Shown one piece after another: positions 9,536-17,092 of a stretch of 64,000 bases of DNA; the stretch's first letter is position 1, and each line of letters opens with the position of its first letter. Position numbers and translations under genes: made by a program. The notes under the pieces are model-generated. The model was not told where the DNA came from and did no database searches. It worked only from the letters and a program-made list of their open reading frames with translations. Location: positions 393,501 through 457,500 of the forward strand of contig NZ_CP036422.1 in the NCBI RefSeq assembly GCF_009388985.1, read 5' to 3'. Source of the DNA: Halioglobus maricola (GTDB lineage: Bacteria > Pseudomonadota > Gammaproteobacteria > Pseudomonadales > Halieaceae).

Positions 9536-11227
9536 CTACTTCCCTGCCTTTCTAATTGCTAGTACATCGTGTCCTTCTTTGAATAGCTGATAGCTGGCTT
9601 CAAGATGGTTCCGCAGGGATGACCACCGTCGATTGCCGAGAAGCTTCTGCTCAAAATAGATCAGCGAGGGTCTGGTAGCATCTAGATTGCTTGAATAAAT
9701 AACTTCGTCGTCAAAGCCTTCGGCATCGACCTGAAGGACATCGATACCTCCTTTCCAATTGGCCTGCTGGAGTACCTCACTAAGTGTCTGAGACTTGACC
9801 TCAATGCATTCGACCATTGGCTCTATGTCAGCATTCGTATCTGAGCAGTTCTCCTTTGCCCAGGCGGTGACGTTTTCTCGATAAATGCTCGTGACGCCCA
9901 AAGGCGCTCTATAGATAGGCCAGCCCTTTGAATAGGCCGGGGTGAACTGGTCCCAGTAATCTGGTTGAATAGCATGTAGCGTTAGCGTTTCGCCTTCACC
10001 GATCGCGCAGTTGAGTATCTGTGCATCTGGGTGAAACTTGTAGTTCTCTTCGAGTATGGGTAGTAGGTAAGGCTGAGGTTCGACCAAGACCAATTGCGAA
10101 TTGTCGCGAAGATGGTTTCTGATTGTGTTGAATATTGGATCGTTGTTGACTCCATCGTTAGCACCGACGATGCAGATCCTTAATTGACCTTTTTGTGACG
10201 CCAGTGCCAGCACGGCAGAAAGGTATTTTGAGATACTTTTTCCAGATGCTGCGCTTATGCTTATGCCGTTTGTCGCATTGGTTTTCTCTCTAGGCAGGAT
10301 ATTTTTCCAAACGGAGTGGAGTTTTCTTTTCAGGCCGGCATCTTTCCTCGTCGTGGTCTCGATGTTCTTCACTCGGTTTCTTAGATTGACTATAGGTGGA
10401 TTCGGCTTCAGTTGTTTTTCAGGTTCAAGTTCCGATGCAAGAAGGTTCTCGACATGAGCTCTTCTTGAGCCACCCAGTACCTCGTCGAGTGTAATCGGTT
10501 CTTCGGGATTCCCTGCCGGACGTGTATGCAGTTCCCTGACATGCAGAATTCTTGGTGCCCCTCGCTCGAAACGCCAGACATCCAGAGACTCCATCAAGAT
10601 AACGTTGTACTCCATCCCGAGTGGGTAGTACTTAAGATCGCTTCTGTACAAAAGCTCACGGAAGGCGATCTGATCAATATTCGCGTTGCTGTTTCTTACT
10701 TCTTTCTCCCAGTCGAGACAGAATTGGTTGAGTCTCCCTGACTGCCTGGCCGCTATCACGCCGCTGTTTACGGGAGGCAGGCTACGCGGTAGGGAGCTGC
10801 CCTCCAGTATCTTCCTTCGTCCGATTGCCTCTACAGCTGCTATGTCGCAGTAATCTAAAACGTCAAAGAGTTCGTAGAGGGGAGCCAGTACAACGATGTC
10901 CGCATCGAGAACCACAGTACGATCAAAGCGGCTATTGCCAAGAGCATGCATTTTTGGTCGAAACCAGTCGTTGTCTAGTCGATGGATGCGCTCGAATACG
11001 GGGTCGCTGACTTCTTCGCTGGTAAACAAATCGATGCTGGCGTCTGGCATGTGGCTAAGCAGTGTGCGCGCAGCTCTCCGCGCTAGAGTCGTGTATTCCA
11101 TCCCGCTGGTTGCGAAAACGAACCCTTCAGAAGGTAGCTGATTTTCGTGTCGATTCTCGGTCATTGATTTCCCGGTTTTCTTGAGTTTAACGAATCCATT
11201 TTTTTGGCTCATGTTCGGGTTTTGCAT
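9536..11227 (-). CDS. Fusion of GT-A glycosyltransferase and FkbM methyltransferase
   Basis: A 563-residue two-domain protein. Residues about 35-235 resemble GT8-type transferases: TVVLDADIVVLAPLYEL with the DAD metal site at about 108-110, PPVNSGVIAA at about 151-160, and NIDQIAFREL. A charged linker (about 255-330) joins a FkbM methyltransferase with SAM motif ICIVGANDGVNNDP (about 351-364) and the hallmark VLQVDAEGFDDEVIY. One polypeptide could thus add a sugar and methylate it or its neighbour. The 11227 ATG overlaps the end of the upstream sulfotransferase gene by 19 bases; ATGs at 11212 or 11165 would give nearly the same protein, so the start is uncertain. Substrates unknown. Confidence 0.7.
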   Translation of the reverse strand: MQNPNMSQKNGFVKLKKTGKSMTENRHENQLPSEGFVFATSGMEYTTLARRAARTLLSHMPDASIDLFTSEEVSDPVFERIHRLDNDWFRPKMHALGNSRFDRTVVLDADIVVLAPLYELFDVLDYCDIAAVEAIGRRKILEGSSLPRSLPPVNSGVIAARQSGRLNQFCLDWEKEVRNSNANIDQIAFRELLYRSDLKYYPLGMEYNVILMESLDVWRFERGAPRILHVRELHTRPAGNPEEPITLDEVLGGSRRAHVENLLASELEPEKQLKPNPPIVNLRNRVKNIETTTRKDAGLKRKLHSVWKNILPREKTNATNGISISAASGKSISKYLSAVLALASQKGQLRICIVGANDGVNNDPIFNTIRNHLRDNSQLVLVEPQPYLLPILEENYKFHPDAQILNCAIGEGETLTLHAIQPDYWDQFTPAYSKGWPIYRAPLGVTSIYRENVTAWAKENCSDTNADIEPMVECIEVKSQTLSEVLQQANWKGGIDVLQVDAEGFDDEVIYSSNLDATRPSLIYFEQKLLGNRRWSSLRNHLEASYQLFKEGHDVLAIRKAGK

Positions 11228-12321
11228 GCGATGGCCTTGATTCTATCCAGGAATCGATGACTCGCCGGCCGAGTAGTAATGGGTTCTGGTTGCCGTGCTG
11301 ATTGATTGAAATGAAATCTTCGTAGTTCTACGAGAGCGCTAGCGACCTCTTTCGCCATTTCCTCAATATTCTCTTCTTGGTGCTTGATCGGAGCTTGTAG
11401 CATATCGTCGTACTGGTAAAGTTTGCGACTGTCACCTCCCATATAGCGTTTGACGATCTCTTGATGCTCCGCATAGAAAGCGGAATGAACTGATTCAATT
11501 TGATTGCGGTTCAGCTGGGCTGGTTCTCCGGGAAATTTCTGCGAGGCTATGCGTCGAAAAACTTCGGGCCGGCCACCTTCTTCGTAGGCGCAGTTGATGT
11601 TGCGTAGAATCTCGCATCCAAAAGCAGACAGGCTAGTGTTGCGCAATTCTGACGTGGCGGTTCCGAGAGTACAAGCCGCTGCTTCAGCGAAATCGGCAAC
11701 GATATCATGCCCAGAGCGCCCTGCAGGGATATAGGGGCGGACACTTAAACTTTCTTTGCTGAAGGCAGTGGCAATGGTGTCCAGTTTCACTAAGCGCTGG
11801 TTCCCTTCGTCGCACGCTTGCGTCGTGAAATCGCCAAGAGGCATCTTCTCGCCCATCTTTACACATTGTGAATACCATGACGTGATATATTCGTCAGGTC
11901 TTCGAAGATAGACGATGACCAGTATTTCATCGAAGCGAGATTCGAAAAATTCACGGATGCTTTTCCAGAGCTGAGGTTCCGAGAATCTGAATAGGGCCTC
12001 GTCTGACACAATGACTATTTCCGGATTGGTGAGCGCTATCTCTGAATCAAATTCTCTGATGAATTCTTCTCGATAATTTTTCCTCGCTACTGGGCCGTCA
12101 ATTCCTACATCTGTTTCGAGTCCATCTGGATCCGCTTCTGGGTCGCGGAAAGCAAAGCGCAAGCCGACGTGCCTGTCGAATGATTCGTTGGCGAAATTTC
12201 TCCCTGCATTTGGATAGAGTGTTCGATTCGATTCCAGAAGTTCAGTTCGCGTCTCCGAGAGGTGCTGTTGAAGTTTACTGGTGCCTGTTTTAGGTGACCC
12301 GGCGTGAATGATCAGGCGCAT
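11209..12321 (-). CDS. Sulfotransferase family protein
   Basis: A 370-residue protein starting directly with the PAPS 5'-phosphosulfate loop, MRLIIHAGSPKTGTSKLQQH. A second PAPS-contact segment, YLRRPDEYITSWY (about residues 142-154), provides the Arg and Ser that bind the 3'-phosphate. The same LRRPDEYI-SWY block occurs in the gene at 13276, so the two are probably paralogues. It should sulfate a sugar of the island's glycan in the cytoplasm. A good ribosome site (GAGGAAA) precedes the ATG. It lies directly downstream of the apparently frameshifted FkbM gene and overlaps the GT-FkbM fusion start by 19 bases, which suggests one transcript. Confidence 0.75.
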   Translation of the reverse strand: MRLIIHAGSPKTGTSKLQQHLSETRTELLESNRTLYPNAGRNFANESFDRHVGLRFAFRDPEADPDGLETDVGIDGPVARKNYREEFIREFDSEIALTNPEIVIVSDEALFRFSEPQLWKSIREFFESRFDEILVIVYLRRPDEYITSWYSQCVKMGEKMPLGDFTTQACDEGNQRLVKLDTIATAFSKESLSVRPYIPAGRSGHDIVADFAEAAACTLGTATSELRNTSLSAFGCEILRNINCAYEEGGRPEVFRRIASQKFPGEPAQLNRNQIESVHSAFYAEHQEIVKRYMGGDSRKLYQYDDMLQAPIKHQEENIEEMAKEVASALVELRRFHFNQSARQPEPITTRPASHRFLDRIKAIACKTRT

Positions 12322-13190
12322 GTATTTCCTCGTTGCTCTAGATATGAGAAGAGCGTTGTTCTTATGGAACTATTGAAATGACTTATGTACAAAAATCGAC
12401 GTATCGTAGCAATGAGACACGCGCGAATAGCCCTGGAGTCCAGGAATAGAAATATCTTGCTTTCCGAGTTTTCTCGGAAGCCGAAGTCCTCTATACATAT
12501 GACGTTGAATTGCCTCTTCGACCAGTCGAGCGATCGGAGTACTTTGAAGTCAAATCCTTCTATATCTATATCTATATCCAGATCCAGGAGATTTATTTCC
12601 TTGTCTCCACAATGTTCTTCAATGAGCTCGTCCAGGGTCAGACTCTTAAGCTTTTCTTTGCGAAGAATTCTTCCTCGCCAGGAGGGACTGATTCTTGACT
12701 CGTTGATCCCTGTTGATCCTAATCCGCCCTGGAAATGTTTGAATTCGATTTCCTCTCCCGCATGTTCGCTGAGAAACACAGCTATGTTGATGTCTCTAGG
12801 CCTTTGCTGATTGAAAATTTCAATATTCTCTGGGCTTGCGTCGATGTTTAGTCCCTGCCATCCAAAGTCTCTATCGAGAATGCTCGTATTTGAGAACTTG
12901 TTTGGGTGATGAGCTCCAGCATCGATATAGAAGCCGTTTCTTTTCCCTTTGAATATTCGTTGGAGAATGATGTCTTCGCCATTCTGGCTGTAGTGGTGTC
13001 GTTGATAGGGTGTAATAGGGTATACAACACGGCTGACCTTGCGTCTCAGTCTGTTAACTAATCCATTCACGCAACTGAACTCTCCGGTACTGATAAGGTA
13101 TTTTCGGTCACTGCACGTTGCCTGATCAAATGGTAAATCTGCTGCGATCAAGCTCACCTTCGAGATGGAAAGCAAGTACACAAAATGCAT
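12312..13190 (-). CDS. FkbM family methyltransferase, probably frameshifted near its end
   Basis: The open frame gives 292 residues. The FkbM core is clear: HHYSQNGEDIILQRIF (about 65-80), FYIDAGAHHPNKFSNT (about 87-102, SAM motif), and DIEGFDFKVLRS (about 209-220). Two things are odd. The hallmark is preceded by extra Asp-Ile units (LDLDIDIDIEG), encoded by a perfect hexamer repeat at 12561-12578. After FLDSR (about residue 253) the frame becomes unlike the family, whereas the neighbouring frame reads GYSRVSHCYDTSIFVHKSF and stops at 12370-12372, exactly the expected FkbM ending. One missing base near 12435-12445 would explain this. The start is also uncertain, as about 60 residues precede the domain. 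Read it as a methyltransferase with an altered tail, or a sequencing slip. Confidence 0.65.
   Translation of the reverse strand: MHFVYLLSISKVSLIAADLPFDQATCSDRKYLISTGEFSCVNGLVNRLRRKVSRVVYPITPYQRHHYSQNGEDIILQRIFKGKRNGFYIDAGAHHPNKFSNTSILDRDFGWQGLNIDASPENIEIFNQQRPRDINIAVFLSEHAGEEIEFKHFQGGLGSTGINESRISPSWRGRILRKEKLKSLTLDELIEEHCGDKEINLLDLDIDIDIEGFDFKVLRSLDWSKRQFNVICIEDFGFRENSESKIFLFLDSRAIRACLIATIRRFLYISHFNSSIRTTLFSYLEQRGNTCA
12561..12584. repeat. Hexanucleotide tandem repeat inside the FkbM gene
   Basis: Three perfect copies of TATATC (12561-12578) and a diverged fourth, CAGATC (12579-12584). On the coding (minus) strand they read as Asp-Ile pairs immediately before the EGFDF part of the FkbM hallmark. 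Gain or loss of a unit keeps the frame but changes the loop length beside a probable active-site residue. Confidence 0.8.
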
Positions 13191-13275
13191 GAAAGCACTC
13201 GAAAATACTCTGGCGATAGTACATAACAGCTTAGTGTTCCTTTGCTTGTTCAGGCAATTTTTATTGGGGATCTAT

Positions 13276-14421
13276 TCAAATATTCCAGTCAGATTGTAGA
13301 TTCTGAATGAACGTTCTCAGCTCTTTGGATTTATAGCTGTGTTTCATCTGCCCCAGTAGCGCGGTCTTCGCTGTTTGATCAGCTAGCTGCTCCGGTGTCT
13401 CCTGGATTTCAAGTGCTTCATCAATATCAGCAAAAAATGAATCTTTTCCGGTGATCTCGCAAAGGTAGTCGTGTATGTGCTGAAATCTGGAAAAGAGCAT
13501 TCCCCGGTTTTTCGGGCCGAGCAGTTCGACATTTGACGGTAAAGAAATACTCGCTTTCTCTAGCTGTAGAATCGCTCTTTTGAGCTTTATCCTGTTTGGT
13601 TCGGAAAGATCGTGATTGCCCCTGCGTAGTATTTCGTAACAGGAGTGCGGGATGCTTATATTGGCTTGGTAGTTGCGTTCCTTAGGTGCGGCTATGCCCA
13701 GATCATTCTGTTTGATGAAGTGGGATATAGCGCCGCCACTGTTCAATACACTCTTGTAGCTGTTGATCTGAAAGTTTGCGTCGGGTAGTTCCGAGAGCCA
13801 GCTGCTTAGGAGTAGTTTGTAATTGAAATGAATTGTGCGGAAAAAGTGCGACTGCAGCGCTCTCTTTCGCAAAGGTTTAAGCCGGTGGCCAAACTTGAGC
13901 CGCTGACCATACCAGGAAACGATATATTCATCTGGCCTGCGCAGCGTGCAGTTTATAGTGACTTCATGGTCTGGAAAGTGGTTTGAAAGGCGCTGAATGA
14001 GGTCGCTTCTATTTGGAGAGAAATTGCTGAAAACCTCTCCGCATAAGATGGTGGTTTTGGGGGAATGTTCTTCTTGCTGCTGTTTTATGAATCTGAAAAT
14101 GCCTTCACTGCCTACCGCTTTTCCGTGATACGGGATGCGTCCGAGCGGCACATCTCTCGCTTCGTCTAGCATTTCATAGGCGAGAGCATTGTGCGGTTCT
14201 CTCATCCAGATTGGCAGAAGGCCGTGAATTGTGCTGGTGCCGGTACTCGTTGCTCCACTATCAATCGCTGCGCGGCAATTATCCAATATCGTGGGCTCGT
14301 AGGCGAGTGGATATAAAATCCCGCGCTTAACCAAGCTTTTCCTGTGGCGTGCCAGGAAGAGCTGTAGCGAGCTGCTACCGGTTTTGTGGTGCCCGATGAA
14401 AACTATAAGCCTAGGTTTCAT
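13276..14421 (-). CDS. Sulfotransferase family protein
   Basis: A 381-residue protein with the PAPS-binding loop FIGHHKTGSSSLQLFLA at about residues 8-24 and the 3'-phosphate segment CTLRRPDEYIVSWYGQ at about 159-174. The latter is shared with the sulfotransferase at 11209, which points to an old duplication followed by divergence. It should transfer sulfate from PAPS to a hydroxyl of the island's glycan. Its start overlaps the 3' end of the membrane protein gene (14411-14421), so it is translated with that gene. An 85-base AT-rich gap separates it from the FkbM gene downstream. PAPS synthesis genes (cysDN/cysC) are not in this window. Confidence 0.75.
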   Translation of the reverse strand: MKPRLIVFIGHHKTGSSSLQLFLARHRKSLVKRGILYPLAYEPTILDNCRAAIDSGATSTGTSTIHGLLPIWMREPHNALAYEMLDEARDVPLGRIPYHGKAVGSEGIFRFIKQQQEEHSPKTTILCGEVFSNFSPNRSDLIQRLSNHFPDHEVTINCTLRRPDEYIVSWYGQRLKFGHRLKPLRKRALQSHFFRTIHFNYKLLLSSWLSELPDANFQINSYKSVLNSGGAISHFIKQNDLGIAAPKERNYQANISIPHSCYEILRRGNHDLSEPNRIKLKRAILQLEKASISLPSNVELLGPKNRGMLFSRFQHIHDYLCEITGKDSFFADIDEALEIQETPEQLADQTAKTALLGQMKHSYKSKELRTFIQNLQSDWNI

Positions 14422-15829
14422 TGGTCTTTGGGCTTGGCTTGCCGAGAATAAGTCCGACTATAAAGACCATGGGAATCGTCGCATAAATCAATGCCCGATT
14501 CACCTGAGTGTAGTCCAGTGCAAACTCGTATCTGTTCGTGAAATAGTACACAGATACTATGAATCCGAGGGTGGCCAAAAGCGTTAAGGCTAGATAGAAC
14601 AGTGGAATGTCCGAGCGGTTCTTATATGCGCCTACAACTATGATCGGAATGGCAAGATACCAAAGTAGATGCCAATTGATCATTTCAAACAGTGTTTCCA
14701 TTAGTGCTGGAGTCACATTGTGGAACAACAGTTCGTGACGGCCTATGTAGGGGAGTATGATTTCCCCATTGGCTAAAGCGAGCCGCCCAATTCCAGGTAT
14801 GTTGACGTCTGGTCTGATTGCGGCGAGCAGTACCATCAACGCGGCGCTCGCCCCTAACATCCAGATAAGGGCTTTTGGGCTCAACTTGACGGAGCTAATA
14901 GCTAGCATGCTGATGGTGATGGTGGCCAGTATCAGTCCGGGCATCTTTAGTTGAATACAAAAAATGGAGTATATGAGGGTCAGGATTGCCCATTGCACGT
15001 GGCCGCTACGTGCAAATTGGTACAAAGAAAGAACAGCGGCACCGTATACCAGGGTCACCCACAAATCAGCATAGCCAGCCAGAGCCGCGTGGACATTGAC
15101 GAAAGGCAAACTCAGGAAAGCGTAGCAGGCGACTAAGCAGGCGACGATGTGGACAAGCGCAAGTCTTAGATGCCCAAAAATAAGTAGCCCCGAGGCGAGA
15201 GCTGCCAGCCCCCATGAGAGATAGATTAGAGTGGAGTCTGCGGTACCCTGAGCCAGCATATGCCACAATTGTATCAGTGGAACTCCGACCGGGTACCGCC
15301 ACGCATTCTTGGCACCCTCGATATAGGTAGTCGCGTCGGCCGGCGCTGCCAGCCATGTGGCTTGGTCGGCAAACGGGACCATTTCTCTATAGTGATCCCA
15401 AACGATTGCTTTCGGTGCCCAGTTCATCCATGCATCCCATGGGAACAGCGGGCGTAACAGAATCTCTTCAAAAATCGTTGCGTATCTGCAACAAAGCAAA
15501 GCGACAAAAAGAGCGATGACAGCGTACTGCCACCTGGCAAGTGATGGATACTGCAGCTTTTCTGTGTTGCGATAGTCTCGATAGTAGAGCGATGCACCAA
15601 GGGTAGCCAGAAGGACAAGCGGAAGCGCAATTTTCCAGAGTGCCAGTGGCGTCCCTAGCAAGTCGGTAAGCCTGAGCAGGATAGTGGTCAAGAATGTGCC
15701 CAGAACGAAACCGTGTCCCAAAACTAGCGATATCGGTAGTGTAGAGCTTCGCGCAAAAGCGAAGCGAATCCAGAGACAGCCCACTAGCCACGGCAATAGG
15801 GTGGCACCTAGGAGTGCAGCGGCCCCCAT
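14411..15829 (-). CDS. Polytopic membrane protein, probable GT-C type glycosyltransferase
   Basis: A 472-residue hydrophobic protein with about 11-12 membrane segments from residue 2 to 465. A hydrophilic loop after the third or fourth segment carries RPLFPWDAWMNWAPKA (about 127-142), an acidic-aromatic loop like the Asp-bearing first periplasmic loop of GT-C enzymes such as ArnT or PMT. Such enzymes use polyprenyl-phosphate sugars on the periplasmic side. It starts 2 bases after the stop of the upstream membrane gene (15832), and the pair probably works as a unit. I do not recognise the family. It could instead be a ligase or polymerase-like protein of the island, which otherwise lacks an obvious Wzy. 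Confidence 0.55.
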   Translation of the reverse strand: MGAAALLGATLLPWLVGCLWIRFAFARSSTLPISLVLGHGFVLGTFLTTILLRLTDLLGTPLALWKIALPLVLLATLGASLYYRDYRNTEKLQYPSLARWQYAVIALFVALLCCRYATIFEEILLRPLFPWDAWMNWAPKAIVWDHYREMVPFADQATWLAAPADATTYIEGAKNAWRYPVGVPLIQLWHMLAQGTADSTLIYLSWGLAALASGLLIFGHLRLALVHIVACLVACYAFLSLPFVNVHAALAGYADLWVTLVYGAAVLSLYQFARSGHVQWAILTLIYSIFCIQLKMPGLILATITISMLAISSVKLSPKALIWMLGASAALMVLLAAIRPDVNIPGIGRLALANGEIILPYIGRHELLFHNVTPALMETLFEMINWHLLWYLAIPIIVVGAYKNRSDIPLFYLALTLLATLGFIVSVYYFTNRYEFALDYTQVNRALIYATIPMVFIVGLILGKPSPKTNET

Positions 15830-15831
15830 TT

Positions 15832-17082
15832 CTATTCTCCCACCTGGTAGAGCTGCCCCAGCTCTTGTTTATCGATGAGGCTGGCAGGAACTTTGCTATT
15901 ACCCCATGAAAGGATGCCTGTTGGCTGATAGCCAATTTCTGGTATTGAATCAAGTACTAGAATGTAATCGCCAGACCTGAGAGAACGAATCGGTGGGGTC
16001 TTGCCAAAGTTGTAGACGTTGTGCGGTAACAGGTATTGCTGTGCGCGTAAACGACGGTAGCCCCTGCGTTCCGAATCATGCATGAGGTAGATCTTGACGC
16101 CCGGCGCAGGGAGTACGCTCCCTTTCAAGTATTGGATATAGCGATATAGCTCACTCTCTCGATCAGATAGATGTTTCTCGTGCTGGTCTTTCCCTGCGAA
16201 CAGGTAGCGAGTCTCTTTGATCTGGGTATTCAGGTTTCCCTGCCAGAGCAGGTCGAGAGAAATCCATGGAATTGCTACGACTATTGTCAGCGCGATCCGG
16301 CTTTGTCTGCCTCGGATGACGCCGAGCAGCAATATCAGTAGTAGCGACACACCCACCCAGGCGGCTGTAGCGACCGTAGGTGACAAAATGGGGATGGAGG
16401 GCGTTCCGCGCAGGTGGTGCGCTGATTTTTGGGTCCAGTTTCTGAAGGCGGTCCACTCAGTCACAATCGCTGAAAGAAAATTCGTGCGAGAGGATGGATT
16501 TAGAATCAATTCTCGCACTAGAGGTCCTTGCTCGCGCAAGTCACCGTAGACATCGATACCTATCTCGGTGATGGTGCCTCTCCACTCTTTATGACTTGCG
16601 AGTAGGCTTAGCTGGGGGCCATCGTTTGCCCACTGGATAGGAACATAGAACACCTCCTCCGGCGCTCGTTCGGTGCGCCAGATAAAATAGATGTGGGCGC
16701 CTGGGTGGCGGTCTTCAATAGTGCTTTCCAGAAAAGGATAGTCTGCCGCTTTGAGTCGGGTGCGGCGGCTGAAAATGGCGCGCTCATCCTGGCCGCTCTG
16801 CAGGCCAGTAATGCGTAACGAGCCGTTCTCTGTTTTCCCTGTTCCTATTCGCGCGGTTAGATCTGAGCCGTCAAATTTCCATGCACGGGCGTCCTTAAGG
16901 GTAGAGGCGGATTCAAGCCTGGTGAGCATTGGAGAAAAACTGACGTACAGGCCGATGACTATTAATGCGCCCATTGCCAAGGCTATCAAGGACCAGGCGA
17001 GAGCGACCACAAACTGTCGATTGGACACTGCTGGCGGCGGTGACGCGTCGAGAGCTGCCTCGGTGGCGCTATCAGTTGTCAT
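15832..17082 (-). CDS. Membrane protein of unknown function, partner of the GT-C-like gene
   Basis: A 416-residue protein with a short proline-rich cytoplasmic start, one membrane segment at about residues 25-48, a predicted periplasmic region of about 180 residues rich in beta-type sequence, two close membrane segments at about 238-258 and 264-282, and a charged C-terminal domain of about 130 residues. I see no catalytic motif. Gene order (10 bases after the 17093 gene, 2 bases before the GT-C-like gene) ties it to periplasmic sugar transfer. It may be a scaffold or accessory of the GT-C-like protein. That role is inferred from position only. Confidence 0.45.
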   Translation of the reverse strand: MTTDSATEAALDASPPPAVSNRQFVVALAWSLIALAMGALIVIGLYVSFSPMLTRLESASTLKDARAWKFDGSDLTARIGTGKTENGSLRITGLQSGQDERAIFSRRTRLKAADYPFLESTIEDRHPGAHIYFIWRTERAPEEVFYVPIQWANDGPQLSLLASHKEWRGTITEIGIDVYGDLREQGPLVRELILNPSSRTNFLSAIVTEWTAFRNWTQKSAHHLRGTPSIPILSPTVATAAWVGVSLLLILLLGVIRGRQSRIALTIVVAIPWISLDLLWQGNLNTQIKETRYLFAGKDQHEKHLSDRESELYRYIQYLKGSVLPAPGVKIYLMHDSERRGYRRLRAQQYLLPHNVYNFGKTPPIRSLRSGDYILVLDSIPEIGYQPTGILSWGNSKVPASLIDKQELGQLYQVGE

Positions 17083-17092
17083 TCGCGAAGGC

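Noticed and set aside
11209..14421. Insertion sequence or integrase explaining the AT-rich part of the island
   Set aside because: No transposase, integrase, terminal inverted repeats or target duplications are visible; only base composition and gene content suggest transfer.
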